This document shows, piece by piece, positions 50,358 through 63,220 of a DNA stretch of 64,000 bases. The notes under the pieces were generated by a model, which did no database searches, was not told where the DNA came from, and saw nothing but the letters and a program-made list of their open reading frames with translations. Source of the stretch: Hysterangium stoloniferum (taxonomy: Eukaryota > Basidiomycota > Agaricomycetes > Hysterangiales > Hysterangiaceae); assembly GCA_015178975.1 (NCBI GenBank), contig WHVD01000030.1, positions 620,001 through 684,000 of the forward strand, given 5' to 3'. Made by a program: the position numbers and the translations under genes. Every line of letters starts with the position of its first letter. Position 1 is the first letter of the stretch.

Positions 50358-51304
50358 TGGTGGGTAGTAGTTGTAGCCGTACAAGAAGGGATCGCTGCAT
50401 TTTAAGGTGCAGTTAGCCGGAGAGTCAATTTCCGCACGCTACGCGCACTCAGACAGAGAGCCGATGTCAAGATATAGCCTTGCCGTATGCTTGCACTGCA
50501 TATCCCGCATTCCATCACCTCCTTTCGAAACGGCCTGTTCACCCTCCTTGAATCATGCACCCCTCCAGGATACTCTCAAAGTGTGTCTTACGCATGCCTG
50601 AATAAACACGATGCCACAAACAACAATAACACCTTGACCACGAACCGCAAATATTTCTTTTTGTCCGTTTCTATTGTTCCATTGTCTTACTGTCTCTTTG
50701 TGTCGTGTAATTCATTGTTCGCATCCACATAGATACGGGCACTACCAATGTATGTCCCTCAGTCGATTTACAATCTTCGTGTCGACTGAGATACTATATT
50801 TGTAATACAACTGTCTCGTAGGAGGCGAACGGATAGTGTAAATACAAGAGAACTACACTGCTTATACACGCCTCGAAAACACAATAGGCCGGAAACTTCC
50901 GGTTTCCTACGAGGTGAACAAAGGACTGCACCTTGTGTATGCTCGCAATACCTAATTCCCACATCGCCATGGATACTACATATAATCCGAGTGCTGTGGG
51001 AGGAACAATCTCGCAGGATGTGGCTGAAAATATGTGAACAAAGGACCAGAAACAAAGGGATCTAAATACAAGGGAAAAGTTAGCCGTCGGAAAGGTCGAG
51101 ACAATATGGGATTCCAGACGTGCGATGTCACGCGTTTGAGACTGAACCGAATCGCAGTGTAGGGAGTGTGACTCGGTCCTCGGGCCGTTTTTCAAGCTGT
51201 CGGGTTCGGATGGCAATGAAGTCAGCAGTGGACAACGGCTTGTCGATCTTTGGCACGAGATAAGTAGCTTCAACGACGTCAAAAGGTAAGACCGGCTCAA
51301 TTCC
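50358..51304. other. Intergenic
   Basis: Lies between the 5' ends of the 504-aa gene (minus) and the NACHT-WD40 pseudogene (plus). Minus-strand open frames at 50768-51459 have no protein character. Probably both promoters. Confidence 0.4.
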
Positions 51305-54300
51305 ATGAGCCATATAGAATGGGGAGTATCCAGTATCTTTGCGGACAGTAACACTGGATATTCGTTGATTGTCTCTCCAGCTGAAACACTCGACATCAAC
51401 GGCATAGTCCGTGCAGGAGGGGCTGGGCTAAACACCACGAAACAATGCCTGCCGAACACACGTAAAAATATCCTCGAAGATCTCGTTGATTGGATCTTCT
51501 TGACAGGGTTCGGAGTCTGGTGGAGTCCAATGACTGGTACACGAGAGACACGATAGACTGTTTGACCATAATGGGAGCAGGGTTCTATGCTCTGTTAAAG
51601 TGACGTTCCCCATATCCTGTGGCTATCTGGTCCTGCTGGCAAAGGAAAATCAGCAATTGCTCATACGATAGCTCGCTGGTGCCAGGATGTTGGAGCCCTC
51701 AGTTCATGCTTCTGCTTCGACTGTAACAGAGAAAGTGATCGATGCCACGAAAAGGTTTTCTCAACTATTGCTCGGGACCTCGCCGATCACAGTCCGGCGA
51801 TGAGGCTAACACTGGCGAATGCTGTTAAGAATAATACCCAACTGAAAGATACAGTGGACATCGTACAGCAGTGGCACAAGCTTGTAATGGAATCTCTCAA
51901 GAGAATCCATGGGTCGCATGCAGGTCCTATAGTCATTGTCATGGATGCATTGGATGAAAGTGGAGAAGCTGCCACGTGGAAGCACCTCCTCCGTGTTTTG
52001 TCAAGCAAACTCAAGGATCTTGCCGTTCCACGTGTTACTGAACTTCCTGGCAATTTTAGGATCATCATTACATCCCGTCCCCTTCATGACATATTTGACA
52101 CATTCAAAGGAGTCCACCACATCAAAACAGTTTCCATGGATGATATTCCGCCGCACTCTGCAGAGCATGACGTCCGGACTTATGTTGAGCACGAGCTACA
52201 AAATATTGCCGGTCTAGGAATGGAGGAGTTCACATCTCTTGCCAAGAAAGCTAAAGGGGTCTTTGAGTGGGCACGTATTGCTTGCGAATATATCTCAGAC
52301 ACGCGTAGTCGGGACCCTATAAAACGATTCTGTTATATCACGGCGCACAGCCCTCAAGAGCTTAACAAATTATACCACTTCAGATTGCACCAGACGATGA
52401 TGGAACGGGTGCTGAAGGTGAAGAAAACTTACGTTCAGAATTCCTGTCAGAGTTCTGTTCAGTGATGAGTCAAGTACTTAGCGCAGCCGAGCCTCTCCCG
52501 TTGGCTTCTTTAAATGCAATGCGGCTCCAATTTCCAAACAGTAATGACCGTTATGACGCAGAGTCGGTGGTAAAACATATGGGTTCGCTTCTGAGTGGTG
52601 TAACTGACTCATCTTCCCCTATCTGACCTTTTCATGCATCATTTCGTGATTTCCTGACAGACCGGAAACTCAGTAAAGAATTTTTCGTTGATGTCACCAA
52701 GGCGCATAATGACCTTGCATTCGCGTCGTTGTGAGTCATGGCTGACCCGGAACATGGTCTTCGGTTTAACATTTGCAAGATAGAGTCGTCGTATTACCCT
52801 AATGCACAGATTCCGGACCTGCCAGAAACCGTCAAGAAATGCACCTCCCCTCATCTATCGTATTCGTGTTGATTCTGGTTGAAACATATTCTGGAAGCAT
52901 CGCGTGATGCCATCATGGGTGGGGGGGCAAAAATTCCTCTCGAAAAAACTCTAGTTGTGGAAGTGGTGTCATTCTTCAATGACGAACGTATATTATTTTG
53001 GCTCGAAGCACTCAGCCTTACCGATGCACTGACAAGCAGCATTGCATCAGAACTTTTGCGAATGGCTGCGTGGCTAAAGGTTAGTGAATATCTTTTAATA
53101 ATGGAAGCAGTAGAAGATGCTAAGGGGCCATGGTAGGACTATGCCGGATATAGAGATGTTTCATCTACGGTGTCAGATGTCATCAGCTTCATTCAGATGT
53201 TTGGTGTTGCGATTGCATACAGCACTCCGCACCTATACCTGTCAGCACTTCCATTGTCGCCGAGTAACTCCGTTATGTCACGGAAATTCAGTAAGAAATT
53301 TCCTAATGCACTTCGGGTGGCTTCTGGGCATAATCTCAACTGGCCAGTTGTTCAAAGTATAATTTGTGGGCACACGGAGTCGGTTTTGTCGGTCTCCTTT
53401 TCGCCGGACGGGACTCGGATCGTGTCCGGTTCTCATGACAAGACTATCCGGCTCTGGGATGCGGCGACGGGAAAGCCGTTGCGGGAGCCGTTGGAAGGAC
53501 ACATGGATTGGGTTTCTTCGGTCTCGTTTTCGCCGGACGGGACTCGGATCGTGTCCAGTTCTGGTGACAAGACCATCCGGCTCTGGGATGCGGCGATGGG
53601 AAAGCCGTTGCAGGAGCCGTTGGAAGGACATACGGATTGCGTTTCTTCGGTCTCGTTTTCGCCGGATGAGACTCGGATCGTGTCTGGTGAAAAGGCCATC
53701 CGGCTCTGGGATGGAGCGATGGGAACACCATTGCAGGAGCCATTGGAGGGACACACAAATTGGGTTAATTCGGTCTCGTTTTCCCCGGACGGGACTCGGA
53801 TCGCGTCCGGTTCAAATGACAAGACCATCCGGCTCTGGGATGCGGCGACGGGAAAACCGTTGCAGGAGCCATTGGAGGGACACACCCTTGGGGTTTCTTC
53901 GGTCTCGTTTTCGCCAGACGGGACTCGGATGGTGTCCGGTTTTCATGACAAGACTATCCGGCTCTGGGATGCGGCGACGGGAAAGCCGTTGCGGGAGCCG
54001 TTGGAAGGACACACGGATTGGGTTACTTCGGTCTCGTTTTCGCCCGACGGGACTCGGATCGTGTCCAGTTCTGGTGACAAGACCATCCGGTTCTGGGATG
54101 CGGCGACGGGAAAGCCGCTGCAGGAGCTGTTGGAGGGACACACGGATTCGGTTTCTTCAGTCTCGTTTTTGCCGGATGAGACTCGGATCATGTCCGATTC
54201 TGTTGATAACACCATCCAGCTCTCAGGTGCCATTGTGCAACCCTCAGTTAACTTTTCACCGTGCAATGATCATGCACTTTGTGACGTGGCGCAGCTTCTG

Positions 54301-54519
54301 AAAGGCATATCCTTAACAGATAATTGGCGGACTTCATTCACACTGGATAGTGAAGGATGGATGAAGGGACCCAACAACCGGCTCTTATTTTGGGTACCAC
54401 CTGGTTCTCGAAAGTTATTTTATACCCCTTCTACTAGACTTATTATCCCCCGAAATGCTATTGAGCTTGACTTGAGTCGCATGGCCCATGGACAACATTG
54501 GCATCAATGCCAAAGTTAG
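51305..54519 (+). pseudogene. NACHT-WD40 (NLR-like STAND NTPase) pseudogene
   Basis: The N-terminal part carries CLPNTRKNILEDLVDW and, after a probable intron ending near 51600, ILWLSGPAGKGKSAIAHT (Walker A) and IVIVMDALDESG (Walker B). A helical linker and seven WD40 repeats follow (53368-about 54230, 43-residue period, GHT..V.SVSFSPDGTRIVS). The C-terminus ends with the signature RLLFWVPPGSRKLFY...ELDLSRMAHG. Such proteins are STAND switches linked to non-self recognition. This copy is dead: a single-base frameshift near 52370-52385 and in-frame stops TGA 52624, TGA 52732, TGA 52870 and TAG 53134. Family comparison puts Arg at the three TGA sites, so CGA to TGA is the likely change. The N-terminal effector domain is not identified. 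Confidence 0.9.
53368..54230 (+). repeat. Seven near-identical WD40 repeats
   Basis: Units of about 129 bp, differing mostly at surface positions; the third unit is two codons shorter. The strong DNA identity between units points to recent unequal exchange or gene conversion, as described for NACHT-WD40 incompatibility genes such as HET-E. Confidence 0.9.
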
Positions 54520-57124
54520 TGGACCTCTTATTTCTATATGCTATATCATCAGCAATATCTGTCTTTTGCACAGTTACTTCTGTTTTTTGTATAATAGGAA
54601 GGTTTTGTCTCTCACATTAATATTGCTACAGACAGATTCCATCTCAGACTATCAAGTGGTATATGTATATATCGCAGTTTGCTAAGAATTTCTTCCTTCA
54701 AACTATAGGTGCTCTTTTAATGCCACTATTCAATACTTACTGAATTTACCAAAGCTTCATCCTTTGCACTCAGTCTTATTAAGTCACTGAGGACAGCCTT
54801 ATGTACCTATTGCCTTGCTACTTGCTATGGATTAATGCAAAATTGTATTGATTTCCATGGCAGTCAAACATTAATATTTTAAACTTGCAGAGAGCTCAGA
54901 TTATTAATTCTGAGTCCTTGACTGGTATGCTATCAAATACTGGATTGTTCTAACTCCTGTAATCCTCAATGTAACATGCTCTCAAAACAAAAAACCAGTC
55001 TTTTTCCCACAAAATAGGATTTATCCAAAAACCCCTTCTGCCAAATTATATGTCTAACCCTTGTATATATATATTATGTATATATCTTTTGTTAGGGAAG
55101 GTGGACAGGCCTGTTGGATGTCAAGCATCATCCAGGCTCATGTTCCATAGTGGCTTAGATCTCCCTCTTCCTACAATGCACTTACCTTCCTTCTCTTAAG
55201 TACATTGCTCCTCTCCTTGGACCATTTAATATCATTTGCCTTGCTGTGTGCAACTCCGACTGGGTTACCAATGTTTTCAGTCACTCTAAAGCAAATGAAG
55301 GAATGGGTCTCCTCAGCTTTGCCCTTGGCTGGGCCAGTAAGGAAATGAAACCCATTAGTCACTTGCCAGCCTTCTCAAGACTGGAATAGATATCACCAGT
55401 GCACTATTTTATAAGCCTCTCCTAATGCAAATATCTAGTGAGCCTCTTTTTTATCCAATATCATAGATCCCTTGAACTAAGTCTATTCTGGGAGCTTATG
55501 TCGGATGGGCTATTAACTACATCATCTTGCCTCTTGTATATTACCATAATGTTTGGTAAGTTATTATTAATCACTTGGGGCAGTTGAAATCATGGTATAT
55601 AAATTTCCTTTCAAGGCACTCCAAGAATTTCCTGTTCATTAGCCAGAATTTGTTCTGTAAGTCTTTCAGTCTCCCATAGCATCAATAAATTGGCTTTTGA
55701 TCTGGTTGGCTTCCAGAAGAAACCCCCTCAATTCTATGAGGCTTTTGGATGTTGTGGAGCATCTGCAGCAGCCTAGAGCATCCCAGAATGGGGTACTTCT
55801 GGTGGATACTTCCTCCTAACACTTAAATTCATTTTTACTGATGCAACTGAGGAAATCATGAGACTTATTATTTTCTGGCAGTTGAGAATGGGACAATTTA
55901 CAACCAAACATTGATATTAAATGCGTAAATAATCCACCTTCCCAGTTAAAGCCATTGATGTCTACAACTGGTCATAGGGATTTCTCCTTGAACAGGACTG
56001 CATTCAAGATCATAGGTCAGCCATGGCAAAGGAGGATATCTGAAAACTATTAAGTATACCAAATTCTAATATACTCTAAAGGTCATTTAAACATCTGGGA
56101 TGTGATTCAAACATAATTTGGTTTTTAAAACTTTCAAAAAGTTTTAAACTCTCTCATACATTACAAACTAATGAATCTTTCTGGACACGACTAGACAATA
56201 AAAAAAAATTAGTAGTTTGAAACACTAATACTTTTAAAAAATAGATACCTTTAAATAGTCCATTCCATGCATATGTATATCATTGGCACCTCTAAATACA
56301 TATGTATTACTTCGGAATAGATCTGTCAATCTAAACAGATTTCTACTTGATTCAAAATACCCAGAATATATAGGAGGTTTTACTTAATAAAGACAACTGT
56401 GGTATAAAAAATTTCCAATAATATTTTACATATTTTACATGGAAATAACTTCATTACAACTTTTAAAAAACAAAATACTAATAAAAGTATTAGTAGGCAT
56501 CTGTAAAAGGAAGGAAATTATATACAATGGAATTTGTTAAATAACTATGGGTTGTATAAGATGTAATATGGAGAACTATTTCTGATGGTTGTTTTTTGAT
56601 GATACATATAATTGTTTCAGAATAGATATCACTATTTAAAGATGGAGTTTTGTAAAAATAAGACTTTTATTAGTAAATATTTGAGATTATAGTAATTATA
56701 AACACCCTCCAAAGTGGTTCAATTGTGATCCGCCACCTTGGAATCAATTTGTCCATCAGTGAGCATCATATCGCTGGTGTATTCAATTGTTAAATTATGA
56801 AACAATCAGGTGCCACATTTGTGCATATTGGGTTATGGTAAGCCTCATACGGTTGTTCCTTGAATGAGTTTTATTCATGATACCTGGATAGGCATGGAAA
56901 TGAAATGAAGTAGGTACACACCAATTATATATTGTGCATTTTACTGAGTAGTTTAACAGTTTTACCATATGTTTTTAAACTAGTAAGAGGCTTTTTATGT
57001 ATCATCAGCATATTCTTAAGGATCTACATCCAGCCTGTAAACTAATCAATGATCTCCATTATACCAAAATGAGGGTGAGTTGACTTATTATGATGTTTGT
57101 GTACATAGGTATGGATAATTCATG
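54520..57124. other. AT-rich DNA without recognisable genes
   Basis: About 2.6 kb, strongly AT-rich, no frame above about 63 codons, many poly-A/T tracts. An open segment at 55362-55171 (minus) and scattered plus-strand pieces near 55480-56000 hint at old coding DNA, too decayed to name. Confidence 0.5.
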
Positions 57125-57653
57125 TGTTAAGTGCTGTGTTGGGAACTTATTCCAGAACTATCGGAAAGTCACTGGAAAGTCGGGAACTATCAGATAGGGT
57201 CAGGACATTGGCTTCAGCTTATGTGCTGCGCCTCTACGCAAACACTCAAAGTCCTTAATTTCAGAAGTGAGACTTACAATGGAAGATACGGATATTCAGA
57301 GTTCCGAAGAGTTCCGAATATCGAGCGTGGAAGAGGGAATAAGAAACTAAGTCGATATCAGATCTAAGGTAAAGTACAAATTTGCAGAAACTAATATAAG
57401 TCTTCTTGTTATTGTACTACAAACTGAGATAATAAGATGGAAATAGGAGTATTCTTAAACAGGAATACAATAAGACATGTTGGGGAGACATATTATGAAA
57501 TGGGAATATAATAGACAAACAAGTGAATACTTGTCAACGGACAAATTACCAAATGCGGAACAAGGGAAGAATGCGGAAGATATGGTAACTATGATGTTCC
57601 GTAGTCGGAGATCGGAAGTTGGATATTGAAACATCTGGGAATGGGTCATAACA
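57125..57653 (-). repeat. Solo LTR of family A
   Basis: 529 bp. The reverse complement matches the element 1 LTR (2837-3399) over its length. Ends TGTTAAGTGC and GGGTCATAACA, with a perfect 5-bp target duplication TCATG on each side (57120-57124 and 57654-57658). Confidence 0.93.
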
Positions 57654-57676
57654 TCATGCCAGAGTTACAGAGAGGG

Positions 57677-58004
57677 TGTTAAGAACTAGAAACTGACTAA
57701 TGTCGGTGGACCAATGGGGACCAATCAGAAGGACTTGGCTTCAGCTTATGTGCTGCGCCCTCGCAGTAATCCATTGGGTGTCCTTAAATTTTGGGCGGGC
57801 GAGGACTAGTCTCAATGAATACCTCTTGGTGAACTACCAATCGGAATAGAGAGATAAGTCAAGTGTCGGGCCAAGGGGTTGGGGACCAAAAAGGGGGGGC
57901 GAGCGCACGCGAAGGCAGAAGATGGAATTCTTAGTATGAGACTTCTGGAGGTGTAAGAGGGTATTCTGAGTCGATATTCTCATTGCCTAGTAACTACAAC
58001 TACA
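57677..58004 (-). repeat. Probable LTR of a third gypsy family
   Basis: Ends TGTTAAGAAC and AACTACA, about 328 bp, with the block TTGGCTTCAGCTTATGTGCT near 57730 shared with LTR-A and the element 2 LTR. The flanking five bases (GAGGG and GTGGG) match only in part, so the ends are tentative. Confidence 0.5.
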
Positions 58005-58017
58005 GTGGGTTCATATA

Positions 58018-59606
58018 CAGTGGGTCAAAAAACTGCCCCAATGTTTGTGCATTTTAGAAAGATTAATATTGTGTGAAGGAATGACATCAGCAAAAATTCT
58101 GAAAAATTCACATGATATACTAGAACATGTTGGCTATCTACCAACTTAAGAAATCATGTGATTCCAATCAAAACTCATTGCTCAATAAATCAAACAAAAT
58201 AATCACTCATTGGGGCAGTTTTTTGACCCTCTATTATTTTCTCTGATTTTCAATGTTACACAACAGTATAAGGTAGGAGTGGGTCATGTGAATCATCAAC
58301 ATGTCATGTGACCTTATTTGTATCAATTTGGCATGTTGAACTTTGTTCATTCATCTCCTTGACTCCTTACCACCACTATGAAATCCATCTCTGCTGAAAA
58401 GCATTCTTCTGGTGTTTCTCTCCTCAATGAGGGGTATTCCCATTGTCAAATTCAAGCTAGGACTGGCCTGGGGAAGGGTACTATTGGCAGGATCAGTAGG
58501 GAGGTAGAGGGGGATAAGGAAAATCATCTTGGTGGCCATCCTTCCAAGCTTTCCCTTATGATAAACAGTCAATTATCCATCAAATCAGCTCTGGGAAGCT
58601 TGACAATGCTGTCCAAGCTACCCAATTCATAAATTCCATCATATCTACCTCTGTCACTCCTCAAACTGTTAGGAATGTGTTGAAGGAAGCTGGCTTTAGG
58701 TCAGCAGCAAAGAAGAAAGTCTCTATGCTCAAGGGGTCTCATCATCAGCAATGTCTAAAGTTTGCCCAATACCATGAAAATTGGACTATGGAGGATTGGA
58801 AGAGGGTGTTGTGGACTGATGAGACAAAAATCAATAGGATTGGGTCAGATAGGAAGGTATATGTTTGGAAGCAACAAGGGGAACCAGTATCAGACAGGAC
58901 CACCACACCAACTGTCAAACATGGAGGGGAATAACTTGATGGTTTGGGGGTGTATGGGTTGGAATGGGGTGGGGAAGCTGATAGAGGTGCAGGGGAACAT
59001 GGATGCAGTGCAGTATTGTGAGATTTTGGAGGAGGGAGTGGAGGAGAGAATTGAAAGTTTGGAGATGGCTGAGGATAAGTGGTACTTCCAACAGGACAAT
59101 GATCCAAAACATACCTCAAAAAAGGCAGACCAGTGGTTTTCTGACAATAACATCATTCCCATGAAGTGGCCTGCCCAATCCACTAAATCCCATTGAACAC
59201 ACCTCAAGGCCAAACTCCAACAATATGACATACCACCCAAAGGAGTACATGAATTATGGGACAGGGTGGCAAAGGAGTGGACTGAAATACCACCAGAGAC
59301 ATGCCAGAAGCTAATAGAAAGCATGTCTAGGAGGATAGAGGCAGTTTTAAAGGCAAAGGGGGTCATACAAAGTATTAGATTGTAAAATAATAGAGGGTCA
59401 AAAAACTGCCCCAATAAGTGATTACTTTGTTTGATTTATTGAGCAATGGGTTTTGATTGGAATCACATGATTTCTTAAGGTGGTAGATAGCCAGCATGTT
59501 CTAGTATATCATGTGAATTTTTCAGAATTTTTGCTGATGTCATTCCTTCACACAATATCAATCTTTGTAAAATGCACAAACATTGGGGCAGTTTTTTGAC
59601 CCACTG
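58018..59606 (+). mobile_element. Tc1/mariner-type DNA transposon
   Basis: 1589 bp flanked by TA (58016-58017 and 59607-59608). Terminal inverted repeats of about 215 bp start CAGTGGGTCAAAAAACTGCC. Each repeat holds a second, inverted copy of the GGGTCAAAAAACTGCCCC motif at its inner edge (near 58211 and 59393). The interior encodes a Tc1-like DDE transposase. The long ends and TA duplication are typical of the superfamily. Confidence 0.95.
58378..59385 (+). pseudogene. Tc1-like transposase, frameshifted
   Basis: Starts at the ATG 58378 with a helix-turn-helix region (LLNEGYSHCQIQARTGLGKG). The DDE catalytic positions are recognisable: WTDETKIN (first Asp, about 58815), YFQQDNDPKHTSKKA (second Asp, about 59090) and LNPIEH (the Glu, about 59184). 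The frame changes near 58555-58565, near 58930 and near 59200, so no full-length transposase can be made. The C-terminal segment HLKAKLQQYDIPPKGVHELW runs to the TAA at 59385. Confidence 0.9.
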
Positions 59607-59619
59607 TACAGTGACTTAC

Positions 59620-59945
59620 AAAATGTATCCAATGTTTTGTAGTTTCAGCTTATATATGCTATATCCCAGTAGATAAAATAGTAGAAATCACCAGAATATT
59701 TGTGAACATGACCTATCATGTACATATTTATATGGTAGAACTATATTATGTAATATCCATATATGGAAACACTATGAATATTTTAATGGAGAGGGTGCCC
59801 ACAAGCATACATGGACTCTCGAACTAATAAAAGGGGTATGACCGTATTTATGAGTGATAAAAAAAGAATAAAAAATATAAAAGAAATAATGGCATTATAA
59901 AGCAGCTAAGGGCAAGGCTTAGAGCCTTTAGTCGCGCCTCCTATG
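59620..59945. other. AT-rich spacer
   Basis: Non-coding AT-rich sequence between the Tc1 element and the truncated start of element 3. Nothing recognised. Confidence 0.5.
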
Positions 59946-59949
59946 TGAC

Positions 59950-62797
59950 CTATCCTTCACACCTTGCAGCTTGTTGTCAGTGGGGTGATCCCACTCTCTA
60001 CCACCAATTCTATGCCAGTCTGCTGTCCCGCCTTAAAGACAAAGTCTCGAAAGGAGAAGATGGCAAGCCAAAAACCCTGTCCCGTATATGCCTCAAGGCT
60101 CAAAATGTGGATGCACGTTATTGGGAATGTCATGTGGAAGTTGCCCGTGAGACCTCCGTGGACAAAGTGAACAAGTCCACGGCCAATAAAACCAACAACA
60201 ACACTTCGTCAACCAGCAACCAAAACTCCATGCAATCTGACAAGAAGAACGATAAAAAGTCTTCAAACAACAACAACAACAACAAAGGTCAACAGTCCAG
60301 CAAACAAACTGGAAAACCCAACCTCACAGGCAAACTCGGACCTGATGGCAAATTGACCCCACAGGAAAGACAACATCGTATGGACAATAAACTCTGTCTC
60401 TTGTGTGGAAAACCCGGTCATCGAGTTCCAGACTGTCTGCTGGGAAAAGCAAACTCTTCAAAAGGTCGAACGGCCAAGGCCTCCATGGAAAGCCCATCGA
60501 AGGACAAACCGGCTCCCGACTTGAAAAAGAGTGAGCAACCCCACAGGCTCCACGCGGGTTGGGGGTTGCATTGCCTCTCCGCGCATTCACAAGTTTAGAT
60601 ATCTCAACACATCCACTCTTTCACATTCTGATTCTTTTTTTATTAAACTTATGTCTAATATGATTCTGAAATTCATTTTTTCAGCTCTTATAGATTCCGG
60701 CTTGACTCATTGTTTTCTAGATACGAAATTCATGAAAAAACATTTGTTGTCAACTTATCCGATAAATCCCATCGGCCTCCGCCTTTTCGATGGCACAAGT
60801 AATTCGGTTGTTACCCAAGCTTGTGATTTACCCATCTGTTTCCTGTGTGGAACATCCCATTTGGTCACTTTCTATGTGACCCAGTTAGACTCAAGTTGCT
60901 TGGTGGTCCTAGGACACAACTGGCTTACCCGCTACAATCCGTTGATTGACTGGATAGCTAACAGTATAACATTCCGGACCCCCACAGCAGCCAAGGAAAC
61001 TGCACCTGACATGGCCTCCACGGCACCCATGGCCTTCCTGGCACCTGCAGTCTTGAAGACTCCTGTGATCCCTACGGCACCCATGGCTTCCCCGGAACCC
61101 ATGGCACCTCCATCTATTTCTCTGATTAATGTTGCAGCTTTTATTAGGGCTACAAAAATGGACAGGTCCCAGGTGTTCACTATCAACTTAAAAATTGATG
61201 AAGCAACTGGATGTTTTTCAACCCCGGTATCTGCATCTGAGCAAGCCACTGACCTAGAAGGTGTCCCGGAGAAATATCATGACTTCGCGGATGTTTTTAG
61301 TAAGTGGAAAGCTGACTGGATTCCACCCCACAGAGCATACGACTTAAAAAATCAATCTCGAAGATGGCACCCAGCCACCCCTAGGACATATCTACCCACT
61401 CTCGTCCACAGAACTTTCCGTGATCTGCAATTTCCTGGATGAACATTTGTCCATAGGTTTTATCAGACCCTCAAAGTCTCCTTTTGGAGCACCTGTTCTC
61501 TTTGTCAGAAAAAAGGATGGATCCCTTCGACTATGTGTTGATTTCAGAGGACTCAATGCTGTCACAAAAAAGGATAAGTATCCACTTCCACTTATATCTG
61601 ATCTACTCGATGCTCCATGGAATGCCCGGATTTACACCAAAATAGATCTCAAACACGCCTATCACTTGGTCTGGATCTCTGTGGGTGATGAATGGAAAAC
61701 CACTTTTAGAACCCGCTATGGGGCCTTTGAGTGGTTGGTGATGCCCTTTAGACTCACCAATGCTCCGTCTGTTTTTCAGCATTTTATCAACGACATTTTC
61801 TCCAACATGCTCAATGTATGCATCATTGTTTACTTGGACGACATTCTTATCTACTCCAAGGACCCCACAGAACACAACAAACAGGTCTGTGAAGTTCTCT
61901 GGAGACTCAGACAACATGGTTTATTCGCAAATGATAAAAAATGTACTTTTGACATGGACTCCGTGAAGTATCTAGGTTTCATCATGGGACCCAATGGACT
62001 CCACATAGATGAAAATAAAGTATAAGTCATCAAAGATTGGCCTGAACCCTGAAAAGTTAAAGATATACAATCCTTCCTCAGCTTTGCCAATTTTTACAGA
62101 TGGTTTATCTGTGGATATTCCGACATCACAGTTCCCCATACCCATCTTACACATAAGGATACTCCGTGGAATTTTAATGATAAGTGTCAAAAAGCTTTCA
62201 ATCTTTTAAAAAATTCTTTTTCTTCAGCTCCTATCCTGTCGCATTGGAAACTGGACTTCCCGCTCATTGTTGAAATGGATGCCTTGGACTATGCACTTGG
62301 AGTGATTCTGTCTATCCAGAATTCTGATGGAGAAGTCCACCCCGTGGCTTTTCTGTCCCAGACTTTTACCAGAGCAGAGCTCAACTACGACGTTCATGAT
62401 AAGGAACTCCTGGCAATTTTTTCAGCTTTCAAAATGTGGTGACACTATTTGGAAGGCTCGGGAACTCCAAGTGACATTGTAACAGATTACAAAAACCTGG
62501 AATATTTTTCTACTACAAAACCTTTGACCCGTCAGCAGGCCCGCTGGTCTGAATATCTATCTGCCTTCAATATGATTATCTGTTTTTGACCCAGCTGTCT
62601 CGGTGGCAAAACTGACGCTTTAACTAGACGTCTATCCTAAAGAGGGGAGCAACGACTATGCCATGGTAAACCCGCACAACCTGAAACCTATTTTCACGAA
62701 TCAGCAACTTACCACATCAGTCCATGCAACTTTCCTCATCCATCCCATTGTCCGTGGAATTATCATTATGGATATTGAGAAGTTACATCAAGATATT
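59950..62797 (+). pseudogene. gag-protease-RT region of element 3
   Basis: Partial capsid region, Asn/Lys-rich linker, zinc knuckle (about 60390-60440), retropepsin (about 60680-60960), reverse transcriptase (about 61440-62030) and RNase H-like sequence (about 62230-62450). Sequence is close to element 2 throughout, including the MASPEPMAPPSISLIN linker where element 2 has its insert. Several breaks. Not functional. Confidence 0.88.
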
Positions 62798-63086
62798 TGT
62801 AATGTATTCAGGGGATTCTCTTAGATAGCTCAATATATGCTATAGTGTCACAGAGCTTCAACAATAAAACAAGCAAAGGTCCAGTAATTCAAATACTGAT
62901 AGATTAATGAGCTGTGCTATTAAGCTTAAACAACTCGAATCAATGCTTATTTTGATTATTGAAAGGTTCAATAGAACAATATATGACTCTTTTAGCAAAT
63001 AAAAGAACTATTCCTTGAGAATAGGGGCTAGAAGCTGAATATATGCGCAGTAACTTAGCAGAGACTTGATATAAAGCTTTGGATTC
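62798..63086 (-). repeat. LTR-B fragment within element 3
   Basis: Begins TGTAATGTATTCAGGGG, matching the inner end of the 24631-25952 copy in inverse orientation, and stops after about 289 bp. It supplies the same part that is missing from the 3400-4736 copy. Beyond it element 3 continues with a deletion, so insertion was followed by loss of DNA. Confidence 0.8.
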
Positions 63087-63220
63087 TATGTCTCTCTTTG
63101 CTTTTACAGGTTCTGACATGTGTTTCAAGTCTTTAAGCGGACTTTCTGCGGACTTTGATTTTTATACTTTTCACACTTTACTTTTATTTTCAAAAAAAAA
63201 ATTATTAAACTTTTATTATT

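Noticed and set aside
53278-54266. Minus-strand and alternate-frame ORFs across the WD40 repeats
   Set aside because: Shadows of the repetitive plus-strand WD40 coding sequence. No independent protein features.
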